64,000 nt of DNA, taken from Ottelia alismoides. Its lineage: Eukaryota > Streptophyta > Magnoliopsida > Alismatales > Hydrocharitaceae. Positions 46,858-58,300 of this stretch are shown in pieces (within the stretch, counting starts at the first letter, position 1; every line of letters starts with the position of its first letter). The stretch lies in the NCBI GenBank assembly GCA_037367405.1, contig JAZKJV010009632.1:62001-126000 (forward strand). Direction: 5' to 3'. The position numbers and the translations under genes were made by a program. The notes under the pieces are model-generated. The model searched no databases, had not been told where the DNA came from, and saw only the letters and a list, made by a program, of their open reading frames with translations.

Positions 46858-48540
46858 ATGAAAAGAATACCCTTTGTATGCATAATTAAGTTCATTAATA
46901 ATATGTACGATGATATTGGATGAGAACAAGTTAAGTATTATATGCAATAAGATAAATGTGTTTTATGATTGAATGTCATACTACACCATTTTATACATGA
47001 CATGTTTTATAAATACACATATAATGACGATGAAAATGAGAACAAAGCGAATCTTGTTTTTATGATAGAGGCATATATGTGAAATATGCCAATGATAGAT
47101 GTAATCTCACCTATGTAATTTTGTTAACATAACGAATGATACTTTAAAACGTTATAAGAGAAATATCAGTAAAACCCATGCACTTCATTTTCATGATCTT
47201 TATGTTAGAATGGGTATCTATTGATAATAAGTTTACGAGCATTATTCTAAGTAGGAAAAATAAGAAGATTTATAAAGTTATCATGTTTGGAATATTTAAC
47301 CTGATTATTTATATTGTAAATGAAATTGTAATTTTTCGCGCTAGTCAGCTTGACCTCAACTTGGCAGATACTGAGTGTTAGGCTCATAACATGTACTGCT
47401 ATGTTTTTTAGGAAAATGTGAAGATTGCTTTATTATTGTCGAGTCAAGATTCTTAATTAATCTTCTAGAAGTTGGACTGTTTCGAGACTAACGATTTGTG
47501 TTGAACGGATATCATTATGTCCACTGAAATCAGAGGTCTTCCTTACGATTTGGCAGATTGAAATAAAGACGTAATATGTAAACTTCTTATGAAAAAGTCT
47601 TTACTCGGGCAATCAATATTCTTTATGTTATTTTCCATGCTGAGTTGCCCTTTCCGTGTTATTTTCGAGCAATCAGATTCGTTACAGATTATTTTTCTTA
47701 ATATATATGTTTCTTACTTATGTTCCATAGGTACATCATTCTTTAAATTGCTAATTAGATATATTTCTTTCATTAAATCCATTCAAATTTTAAACAATAT
47801 CCATTAATCTCAAAAATATTCAACCAGATACTCTATTAACACAATGGGTAAAAAAATTATAGCTATTATTTCATCCACGAGTTAGAATAATTAGTAGGTA
47901 CCAGTGCGTTGCACGGGTGAAACGATTTGACATCATAATGTTGAATCAGTTATGAAATAAGATGTTTTGCTGTCAACATTTTCAATCTCTGCGTATACAC
48001 ATTTAAGCTTGATTTTATTTGACTTTTATAAGTTTTTTTACGGTATTTATTGTGTATTTTTAATTTATCTTTAGATATTTATTTGTATCCTATAATATAT
48101 TTCTTATTTAATTTTTATATATTTTTTACAGTATATGAGCTCGAATTCATATGGTGTTCATAAGGTTTTAGTATGTTTATGATTTTATGATATAAATTAT
48201 GAATTTTTCATTTATTTTTGGATATGTATTAGTATGTAATGATATATACTTAACATAAATTTCTAGTGTATATTTGAAGTTATATATATTTTTTATTTAT
48301 TAAAAATAGTAAATGTTCATATTCTTAAAAAAATGCATGATAATTTATATTAATATGCATCTAATAGTATTTTGGTTTTACATAAATAATAGTATTCGAA
48401 TTTTATTTTATTTAGTATAGAACACAGACTGTTCTCATGCATGGCAATTGATTAAACTTTTATGGTGCTCGAAGAGATTGTGATTGAGTGTTAATTCAAT
48501 GGTCCATGTCGGATCTGGGATGTGTTCTTCCCCAAGCCTG
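46858..48540. other. unassigned AT-rich DNA
   Basis: No gene recognised. At 47900-47925 agtaggtaccagtgcgttgc is followed by acgggtg, a near-palindromic cccgtgcaacgca-type motif often found at ends of plant non-autonomous elements. A similar motif lies at 53810-53830. No full element could be defined. Confidence 0.35.
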
Positions 48541-48614
48541 TATTGTTTCCACACACCAGAGAATGAAAGTTAAAGCTATATTGTTTCCACACACCAGAGA
48601 ATGAAAGTTGAAGC
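48541..48614. repeat. 38-bp tandem duplication, two copies
   Basis: tattgtttccacacaccaga plus the following bases are repeated at 48541 and 48579 with one substitution (ttaaagc versus ttgaagc). Confidence 0.9.
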
Positions 48615-48636
48615 AAAAACACATCTTTGACCAGGG

Positions 48637-49175
48637 GTGTAAATGAGTCGATCTTGAGCGAACCAATCCATGCTCGGTTTGATTCGTTTAGCATACTTTC
48701 AGGGTCGATTTCGATTCGGCTCAATAAAATGAAAACTGTAATTTGGTTCGGTTCGGCTCGGGTAAGGTTCGTAAAGGTTCGATTCGGCTCATTAAATGTT
48801 CGTTTAAGAATAAATGGTGTGCAGATGTTTCTGTTCAAAGGGAAAAACCGCAATCGCAGGGAAGGGTTTTGCGGGTTTCAGGAATAGGGACTTAGGGAGT
48901 GGATGCCTGGATGAGTTTGAAAAAATAAATGAATAGCCCTTATGTTAATATAGAATGTATTTTCTCCTTATATATACAATATGTATGTATATATACTTTT
49001 ATTTATGTATGTGTGTATATAATCGAACTTTAAACGAACCGAACCTAAGCAAACCTATGTTTTAGAGGTTCGGTTCGTTTATTTAATCGAGCCCAAAATC
49101 GTGTTCAGGTTTAGTTCGTTTATTTTCGAATCGAATCTGAATCGAAATTTTAACGAGTCGAATATGTGCAAATGT
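48637..49175. mobile_element. hAT-like repeat
   Basis: The start caggggtgtaaatgagtcga and dense ggttcggttcggctcg words, followed on the right by complementary cgaaccgaacc words (49025-49080) and ttaacgagtcgaatatg, resemble plant hAT-type non-autonomous elements. A right terminus and an 8-bp duplication were not found. Confidence 0.45.
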
Positions 49176-50770
49176 CGAAACTGAGAATTTTTTGACAGCA
49201 CTTTCTTTGACAACTGTGAAAAGAAAAGGTTACACCTTTTTTACGTGTGCCCACACACAACTTATGCGTAGATTATTATCATACTGTAATGGGGATGGGT
49301 AAAAATCGAAGATCCAAAACTGAGGTGATGGAAACAACTTTAAGGCTAAGAATATACATTTACTGCAATCGAAGTGCAGAAACCAAATGTACTACGACAT
49401 CTAAGAAATTTTAGAATATGAAACCAAAAAAATCTTGAGTAATAACGTAAATACATAGTTCATATCATGCTCAACTGGAGAAGAATTCTAATTTGTAAGA
49501 CTTCCTCTTCATTAAATCACAGGAAGAGCCACACTCGCACCAAGAAACACATCAATGTAACATAATATACAACATTTTCCCATTGACAGGCATTCTCAAA
49601 GTCGTCGTTAGAGGGTATGAACAAGAGATAAAAGGAACAATAAATTTGCATCCATTCTTACAATGTAACAATCCCGTCAAATACCAGTAAGCAAAGTCTC
49701 TGTTCGGAAGAAAACTCAAGACAGTTTTTGCTCATCATCTGCCATAACTTCCTCGTTTATGGCTACCATTCCATCGTTTTCCATTATACAATACCTCAAC
49801 ATTTGCATTTCTAACTAAACATATATCTAGAATGTCACAGTCCCCTCAAATACCAATCAGACAATATACAGTTACATGCTTATAGCCAGACATGAAGAAG
49901 TCATTCTGCTATATAGAGATCAAGTAAGAATATTTTCAACATATATGCTTTTGGTATTGCAAGTAATCAAATAAAACATTATATGATATGCATAAACCAT
50001 CACGATACTAACAACGATAACAATAACACAATAAATTAGCCATTCATAGTTATTTTGAGAACCTAACAGAGAAAAAACCTGGAAGTTGGTTTATTGGGAC
50101 AAATAGAAAAAACATTAAAGTCAAGAACCCGCAAAATCTACAAGATACCGGACAACCAAAATCAATAGGAAAGTAATGTAGAAAAGTAGTAATCTTTCAG
50201 TATGAAATCAAAGTTCTAACTATACCCCAGCATCATTGAAGCTCGTCCTCAAATTCCCTTCCTCATTGCAGGGCTCGACTCGGTACGAAGTCGGAGTTCT
50301 AACATTGCCATCATCATTAAAGCCCCTCCTCCAATTCCCTTCCCCATTCCAGAGATCGATCCAAGAAATTTATTCTCCACTCCCATCACGACTCCCCAGG
50401 AATACGCGATGTCAGGAGGCAGATGTGGTATTCACCAAGACCACCTCACCAAGTTGAGAGCCTCCACGCCTCCATTGTAGCCGATAGGGAGCTCTCGCTT
50501 CAGTATGTTGGAGATGTTTACATTGATTCCCCCTCCCTCGCATGAACCCTCGGTAGTGAGGCATCCACATGAACCTCGTTGTCATCTGACAACTCCTCAT
50601 CGGCAACACGATCGAGCACGCGTTGGGCGACGGAGAAGTACCCGAGGCGGCGGAAGGATGGGAGATCGGAGAGAGATCCAGGTCATTACCGCCAATTAGG
50701 TTTGATGGAAGGAGAGAAGGACATATGCGTAAAGGGTTAGCAGCGGCTGCGACGGATCAGACTTTGGTGA
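49176..50770. other. unassigned DNA, possibly remnants of a minus-strand gene
   Basis: On the minus strand a 22-codon segment (MENDGMVAINEEVMADDEQ, ending at TGA about 49720) and a segment near 50560-50680 (GYFSVAQRVLDRVADEEL, SDDNEVHVDASL) look codon-like, but they are isolated, interrupted by stops and not recognised. Between them the DNA is AT-rich. A repeated phrase aaattcccttcc with neighbours occurs near 50250 and 50330. Confidence 0.25.
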
Positions 50771-50780
50771 AATGCAGGGG

Positions 50781-51140
50781 AGACTTTTCCCAGAATGGGC
50801 ATCCAACCCCACCAAATGCCCGGTCAGGGCATGGCAGGGACAAAATTCTCTGTCAGGGAATTGATCGACAAACGGTTTACCGATCGGCGAACCGTTCGCC
50901 GATCAACGCACAACGAGACAACATTCAACACCTCCCTCCCCCGATGCCGCTCCCTCCCGAGGCCATGCTCCCTCCCGAGGCTCGTGCGCCGAGCTTTTTC
51001 TTGCAAATTGGGAGGCTTGCGGAGGCGGCTGGGGCGTTGATCGGCGAACGGCCGATCAATGCCCTGACAGGGAATTTCATCCCTGCCATGCCCTGACCGG
51101 GCATTTCGTGGGGTTGGATGCCCATCCTGGGAAAAAGCTC
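50781..51140. mobile_element. Mutator-like MITE with long terminal inverted repeats
   Basis: The element is 360 bp. The left end starts agacttttcccagaatgggc and the right end is the near-complement (gcccatcctgggaaaaagctc minus its first base); inverted homology extends about 110 bp on each side, including gcatggcaggga and cgttcgccgatcaacg. AATGCAGGGG flanks both sides (50771-50780 and 51141-51150), a 10-bp duplication. No coding capacity. Its termini differ from the gggatttttacc family. Confidence 0.85.
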
Positions 51141-51150
51141 AATGCAGGGG

Positions 51151-51829
51151 CATTTTTGGTATGATGGTAGGAAAGGGGGGTCAAAGGGCAAAACGGTAAT
51201 TGCTGGGTGGAATTTTAGATCGAATTACAATGCGTGTACAGGCGCACATGTGAGTGCAGATCTGTGTGTGTGCCCATTTGTGACTAATAGCTAGTCTCAG
51301 AAGTTTTTGTGTAGAGCCCATATCCATAGTCACAAATGGATTGTAACAAAATAGAGACTCCATCATGATCTCTAGTATGAAAATTCATGAGATAATTTGC
51401 ATTTATCTCATGTTTCTTGCAGTCTTTACCTTACAAATCTCACAACCAAATGAAACCCTATAAAACATGATTCTCTAGGAATATTTTTTTAAGAAGACAG
51501 AGATCACTATGAGGCTTCATTTCCGTGTACTGGGAGAGGTTATTCTCCTCTACAGTCGTCGATGACGTGGAGTGCCCCAGCCTTGGGCATCATTGGCAAA
51601 CTGCAGAATAGATGAGAGCAGTAGGAAGAGAGAAGAGGGCAGAAGAGGGTCGGAGGTCGGTGCATGGATCATAGTGAGAGGACAATGAAAAGATGAGAGT
51701 AGGCAAAAGTGACTGAATTTAACTTGGCACATGCCATTTTTTCCCTTCGTGTCCCGATTCGTTTTTGGAATGAACACCAGCTTCACGATTGCAATGTGAC
51801 GACTAGCCAGAGTACTCGTGTTAAGTAGT
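51151..51829. other. unassigned DNA
   Basis: No gene recognised. The minus-strand ORF at 51550-51786 has a hydrophobic stretch (SLFLLLSSILQFANDAQG) that could be a signal peptide, but the rest is unknown. Confidence 0.3.
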
Positions 51830-53035
51830 ATCTAAAGGTCGTTGCGACCCGAATCGCAAGACACGGTCAATCAAGAAAAATAAGCCGCACTTAAAACAAT
51901 CAAGCTCAAAAATCTAATGTAGCGGTCTCCGCTATTTATTTAACCTAGTATAACAGACATGGTCAAACACGGAGAGCACATGCGAAGCCTACGAAGTAGT
52001 CGAGATTCAGAAAAGAAAAGACAACTTTTTGTGATTTTAATTTGTAATTTTTTTATATTTTTTCTAATAAGAAATCAACTGAAAAGATAAAGAAAATCAA
52101 GCTTCAACCATTTTTATTAAGGCTAAAAATGTGCAAAAATAAGAAATAGAAATATTTTTAAATTTCTAAAATATGCAAGTATTTTTGATGATTTTATGAT
52201 ATTTTTCAGATTTTTAGATAATTTTTTAAAAATGAAAGAAATAAAATCAGGGCAACCAATGCATAGTCAGGATAAAAATACAAGTTAATAATACTTAAAA
52301 TATCTTAAAGTCCTGGATATCAATTTTATTCCAAAGCAAATAAAATTATCTACCTACAGAAACTGGAATCTCATTTTTTTATTTTTTTAGAATTTTTAAG
52401 AATTTTATAAGGGTTTTAGTCTTTTGAGATTTTTAAGGGTTTTATAAAAGATAATGGAATAAAAATGGTACTGAAGTGAAAACAAACTAAAATAAACACA
52501 AAGAGGAATTTTTAGGGAATTTTTTGGAAGTATTTTTATATTTTTTTGATATTTTATGGAATAGATAGATACTTTTTTAGGGGTTTTTTATTTTTAGAAA
52601 ATATCAAATAAATCAAATTGAGTCGCAAAAATTATCAAAAATAGTTCACATTAAAAGGAGTCAATGGTAATTTTTGTGGTATTTTTAGAGTCAATTTAAT
52701 AACTATTTAATTAAAAATAAAACACACAGCAAACATGGACCTAGATACAATTATTAAAAAGTTATAGGCCCATCAGTAACACAATAAAAATCCAGGTCTA
52801 ATATAACAAAAATCCCAAATAGACATGCGCACCACATGTGATCTCGGTTCAATCAAACCATAACATCTAAAAAGTTCAGGACAATACATGCAAATAACCC
52901 AACACGTCATGTGAGACTGCATGTGCCTCAGATTGGAGGGACTAAAGTGCAAATATTAAAAACTAAAAGTTCAAACTGCAAAATACCCAAAGTAAAATTA
53001 ACTACGATAAATATTTACAGGATTAACAAGTAAAT
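51830..53035 (-). mobile_element. old LTR fragment related to the long-LTR family
   Basis: Read on the minus strand, it shares the compositional plan of the long LTRs: a tgtttgacc phrase, A/T-rich tracts of ttttta/aaaatcc words, and at 52905-52935 a gtgcctcag...gggactaaagtgcaa phrase like that at 57055-57085 in the solo LTR. Similarity is too weak to set boundaries, and the edges are approximate. It borders directly on the second G-rich array. Confidence 0.4.
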
Positions 53036-53039
53036 GCAA

Positions 53040-53360
53040 AACAAGAAAGGCCCGCGGGCCTCCGGGAGGGGCGCGCGGTGGCCTCCGAGGGGGGGGGGAG
53101 GCCCGCGATGGCCTCCGGAGGGGAGGAGGGGCATGGTGGCCTCCGAGGAAGGGTGGGGGAGGCACGCGGTGGCATTCGGAGGGAGGCCCGCGGTGGCCTT
53201 CGGGAGAGGAGAAGGCCCGCAGTGGCCTGCGGGAGGGAGGAGGCCCGCAGTGGCCTCCGGGAGGGGGGGAGGAGGCCCGCGGTGGCCTCCGGGGGGAGGG
53301 AGGGAGGTCTGCAGTGGCCTCCGGGCGGGGGAGGGGGGGATGGAGGCCCGCGGTAGCCTT
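53040..53360. repeat. second G-rich minisatellite array
   Basis: About a dozen degenerate units of the GGCCCGCGGTGGCCTCC core with G tracts, the same family as 8630-9650 but shorter and more diverged. ORFs at 53034-53396 and 53078-53356 are products of the repeat. Confidence 0.9.
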
Positions 53361-53417
53361 AGTGTCCTATATGATTTCTTACTTAAGTTGTTTTAGGAGA
53401 ATGCATGAAGGATTTTT

Positions 53418-53479
53418 GTTTTCTAACTGAACAAAATTGACATGAAGGGTTTTCTAACTGAACAAAATTGACATGAAGG
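53418..53479. repeat. 31-bp tandem duplication, two exact copies
   Basis: gttttctaactgaacaaaat and the next 11 bases occur at 53418-53448 and again at 53449-53479. Confidence 0.95.
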
Positions 53480-54295
53480 CTTGAAATCTTCTTAAAATCT
53501 ATTTGATATACGTAACTTTTTAAGATATTATAGGTCGTAGAAATTTAACAAATGAAAATCAAAAGCTATTGTTTTTTAAGTAATTAATTTTTTAAGTATC
53601 TAAGTTATCATATTGAGAGGCATCTCACAGAGATAGTATATATGTAATTAGATATTGCTATGTTATGGGATCGAAAGCACGAACTTTTATTTGTTTTATT
53701 TAAAGCGGTATGGTTGGCGATGTTTACGTAATAGTGCTATTTTTAAAGCAATGTAATTAAGATAATTCTAAGATCTTTTGTATGAATTGTGTTATATCTT
53801 CAATACAATAGGGTTACCCGTACAAAGCACGGGCTATGATTATTGAATGTCCATTGGCAAGTGAAGTGAAGGTACCTCTCACCTCAATAACAATTCAATA
53901 AACGCTCATTTGGGCTTTTCTCACCAGGACGATAATGTTTGCCTATTAACTTTTATCTCTCACCACTACAATAAGGTTTGATAATTAATTTATCTTCCAT
54001 CACGATTATAAAGCTTTTATATCTTGTTCGATCGGTAGGGGGATAAGGAATAAATAGGAGATAAATGATGAATAAAATTTATGAGTCATTTATGTTTTGC
54101 TGGTTAGAGGGTAAAGAACATATCCCTACATTAGTTTTTTAGAATAGATCCTCTCCGAGCTGACCCGCTCGATCATAATCAAACGGTTCACATAAAAAGA
54201 GACACAAAACCCCGGGTATCATGTGGACGTTTTTTCTCCTCCAGTAAAAGGGCACACGAACACTGATGAGGAGCAGCAGCGTCAAGTAGCATCTA
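53480..54295. other. unassigned DNA upstream of the PPR pseudogene
   Basis: No gene recognised. It contains a cccgtacaaagcacggg stem motif at 53818-53834 similar to that near 47911. Confidence 0.35.
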
Positions 54296-55343
54296 ATGGA
54301 GGTGGCGACGCTCGCGCAGGCGGCGCAGATCCACGCGCGCGGACGACAACAGCTTCCCGTTGGGGAACCTCCTCGCCTTCTCCGCGCTCTGCCCCGCGGG
54401 CGACCTCTCCTACGCGCGCTCCATCTTGACTCCCTCCGCTGTCCCAACTTCTGCACCAACACCCTCCTTCGCCCCTACGCCAAGCACAGCGCCACCCCCC
54501 CCCCCCCCCCCCCGCGAGGCCCTCCGCTCCCGAGCCCCCGACCCCGACCGCTTCACCTTCCCTTTCCTCCTCGCCACCTCCGCGAGCTCCACGCCCTTGC
54601 CGTCAAAGGTGACTTGGCCTCCGATCGCTTCATCCCTAACTCATTGGTTCATTTGTACTCCTCAGACGGGGACATGGACTGTGCCCGCAAGTTGTTCGAC
54701 GGAATGCCCGAGGAGAAGTTGTCACCTGGACGTCTATAATTGACGGCGACCGGTTGATGCGTTGAATTGTTCGAGGAGATGGAGAGGGAAGGTGCCGTCG
54801 ATCCCAACGATGCGGCTTTGGTGCCATGCTGGGGGCATGTGCGGAGTTAGGGGCGCTGTCCGTCGGCAGGAAGGTTTACCAGGTTGCGAAAAGGAGGGAA
54901 CTATATCGCAAGGATAATGTCGCTTCCGCACTGTTGGACGTGTATGCAAAATGTGGGTGCATCGACAGTGCTTGTGAGGTGTTCGAAGAAATGATCACGG
55001 CACTTGCGAGTCACGGACGGTTCGAGGAGGCGTTGGGATTGTTCCACCGGATGAGACGAGAGACGTGGAGAGGATGGATCCAGATGAGTGCACCATCACG
55101 GCTGTGTTGTGTGCTTGTAGAAATGTTACGTGGGTTCGCGAAGCGTACAAGTATTTAAATTATTGGAAGAAGCATGGAAAAGTGGGACCGAAGCTTCAGC
55201 ATTACGGGGGTGCATGGTCGACCTGCTTGCACGCGCTGGATATTTGAACGAAGCCGAGGGGTTTATCAAGTGAATGCCTGTCGGGACGGATGAGATCCTG
55301 TGGAGGACACTTAAATGGGCATCTAAAGTTCATGGTGACACTG
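54296..55343 (+). pseudogene. pentatricopeptide-repeat (PLS/E-class) pseudogene, cut by copia 2
   Basis: PPR proteins bind organellar RNA for editing, splicing or stability. Across three frames on the plus strand the expected order is visible: AQAAQIHARG, NLLAFSALCPAGDLSYA, DPDRFTFPFL, RELHALAVKGDLASDRF, NSLVHLYSSDGDMDCARKLF, MLGACAELGALSVGRKV, SALLDVYAKCGCIDSACEVF, ALASHGRFEEALGLFHRM, MDPDECTITAVLCACRNV, and E-domain-like LNEAEGF then DEILWRTLKWASKVHGD. At least four frame changes occur, plus a stop (TGA) near 55271. An 18-base run of C at 54497-54514 marks one unstable spot. The 3' end is removed by the copia LTR starting at 55344. It was apparently intronless, as usual for the family. Confidence 0.9.
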
Positions 55344-58300
55344 TGTTCTGAACAGGATCAATAATGCATATATTAAACAGTAATTACACCAATTCAAATG
55401 AATTAACAGAAAAGAATCACAGATTAACACCATATTAATTATGCATTTCCCATTCATTATCTGATTACGTAATGCAAAAAGAAACCGATTAATAAGTGGA
55501 AACAAGAATTAGGTCGTGATACAGATAAAGTAAAGCAATAAACAAGTTGTGGCAAACAAAGCAAAATAAGAAGATTAGAGATCACTGAAGCCTCCATGAA
55601 ATGGACTGCCCTTAGAGAAGATATTGCTCTCACAATACCGGTGCGTAGGGTAGTAACGATCCGTTCTTAGGATACCACGATACACGATCTTCGTCCACAC
55701 ACACCGACGAGACCGTCCTCGAAAGTACCTCCGAAAACTTGCAGTCGAGAAGAACAGGTCGTCGATGCGGTGGTAGAATAAAGAATGACGACGTGAAAGT
55801 TTTTCTTGCAAGTGAAGAAAACAGCGTCGGGGAAGAGGTATAAAAAGAGGCTTGTGTGCCTTAGCGCGTAGTTGATGACTGTGGTTTTTCAGAGGGTCTA
55901 GATGTCTCACAAGGCGAGAGATCCAGTCGCTGAGTCGACCGCTCCAAAATACCCAGATCAATCAACAATTAACCCACAAGAAATATATGCAATGAATATC
56001 CAAAAATGTGGAGTTAAAATTTATTATAACTCTACATGCAAGTGTGTATAGGTGTAAGCACATGTAGAGGTCGAACACTGGGAAGCGAAGGGAATGTATG
56101 TGATGTATAATTTATTCAATCCATTGTTCATGTCCATTTATTATTTTTGTTGGTTTTGGATTTTATTATTATTATTATTATTATTATTTTGTTTTTATAT
56201 TTTGTTTTTATTATTTTTTATTTTCTTTTTAAATTTTTAATTATCTAATATAGATGTATATACATATATTTATAAAGAGATGTATATATAAGAAGAGAGA
56301 GAGGAGTAATATAATATACAGATATATATAGATGAAAATGCTTAAAATATATAGATATAATATATATATATTTATATTTTTCTAATTTTTTTTTGGAATA
56401 TTTCTAATTTTTATGTATTTTCAATTTCAAAAATGTCCTTAATATAGGACTAATTAAATAGCCGAATATAATTTGGGTTTTAAAATTATAAAATAAACTC
56501 CAAAATTACCCAAATTAATTTTAATACATTAATAATAATATATAGATAATTATAAAAGAGAAAAAAATATATTTTTGGGGGGTTTTAAGGATTTTTCTAT
56601 TTTTTGTTAGATTTTGGAGCTTTCTGATTTTTTTATTTTTCTTTTTCGTATTTTTAGGGTTTTTTAATTTCTGGACTTAATATGTATATAAATATACCAT
56701 ATATAATTTTTTGTAATTTTTCAAAAACATTTTGTATTTTTTTTGTATTTTCTAATTTAAACAGTACAAAAATGGCTCCTTTTTCATTTTTTAATAATTA
56801 GAAAAAATGCAAAAAAAGCAAGATAAAATATGAGCGTGGAAGAACACTGCATGAAGCACCTGTCCTAATTTTTGTGGAATTTTAGGAGCCTCATAGGTAT
56901 TTTTAATAAAGAGATAAAAGACACAAAAATAAAACAGCCTGGCAGGGGCATTTTTGCAAATAAAATAAGTACCAGGGGCATCGGTGCAAAAATACCTACA
57001 GAAATAAACATTTATTTAATGTTTTGGGGCTAATTTACAATTAACAAAAACCGCCAGGGTTGAAGTGCAAATTTTACGTGCCTCACGTAGGACTGCACGT
57101 GAGGCGCGGAAGGACCTATTTGTAATTCTATAAACCTCAGGATCCTTTCAGCAAAAAATGCAATTTATTTACAACGTTAAAATTATTTACAGAATTAAAA
57201 ATTAAATACAAAAAGAACGGGGGCTAGTTTTGCAATTTACCCCCAAAGGCGCTGGATCCAACGGCTGGTCTTCATCCACTAATCCACGTGGCGCCTCCAC
57301 GTGAGCCGATGACGGTTCGCGATCCGACGTCCGAGATTAGATCACTTGCGTGATCCAACGGTCTGAGCACTAGGGAATCGGACGACTGATCTTCGACCTG
57401 GGCCTTCGTCTTCATCCAACGGCGGAGAGCGCACGTGCAAGAACAGGGAAGCAAGCTCGTCGGGGCGAACTTCTTCCGGCCAGATCTCACTCCTCCACCG
57501 GTCTTCGCTGCACCTGAAGGTCCCAAAAGCTTCCTGGAGGGTTGCTCTATCTGCGGGAGTGCTAGGATCGGCCGGAGGCATGCTGGAGCGCCGCCACGAG
57601 CTCGGAGAAGGAACAGAGCTCCAGATACCTCCGCCCGCTTGTGAATCGCCTCCTGGTGCTCTTCAACGCACCTAACCTGCACAGGAAGACCACATGGCTC
57701 GAGGGCTTCACCCTCGACCTGAAATTGAAGCTGTTAGCGTTAAAATGGGCGAAATGGCGAAGCTTCCGGCGAGCGGTAGAGTTGAGGCTTCGATTCGCAG
57801 ATCTGGAGCAGATCTGGTTGGACAGAGTGGCTGGGAGGTGGAGAATATGGTAGGGAAGAAAATGATGGTGAAATGAAGTCGGGGAACAGTCGGAAACACG
57901 GTGGCGAAGTCGCCGGAGCTGAGCTCCGGCGAACTTCGATTTACCTAACCTACACTATTCTAACTATCTAAATGCAAAATAAACGACGGAAATGAAATGC
58001 AGGAACAAAAAGCTACCTAAGAAACATAAATGCGCAGCTCGACTTGGCCGGAGGGCCAAGGAGCAGGGCGACTGCCGGAGCGACGCCGTGGGTGCAACCA
58101 CCACCATCTCCAGCCGATTCAAGGTAGCACCCTTATTTGACCGGGCGATAGTGGCGAATCGACGATATGTACAAGGAAATCGAATATGCGGCGAGGATCA
58201 TGATTCATCTGGGAGAAAATTCCATGAAGAGACTGTTGTCGATGGAGCGACCAATCGAGCGGGAAAAATGGAGGAAATCGGGGGAAGCGACAGTTCTGAC

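Noticed and set aside
47900..47925. Helitron 3' end
   Set aside because: There is a short cccgtgcaacgca-type stem, but no CTRR end at the right distance, no TC start and no host A/T site could be established.
49718..49790. Terminal exon of an unknown minus-strand gene
   Set aside because: Only 22 codons and no supporting upstream exons in a consistent frame; mentioned only in the gap entry.
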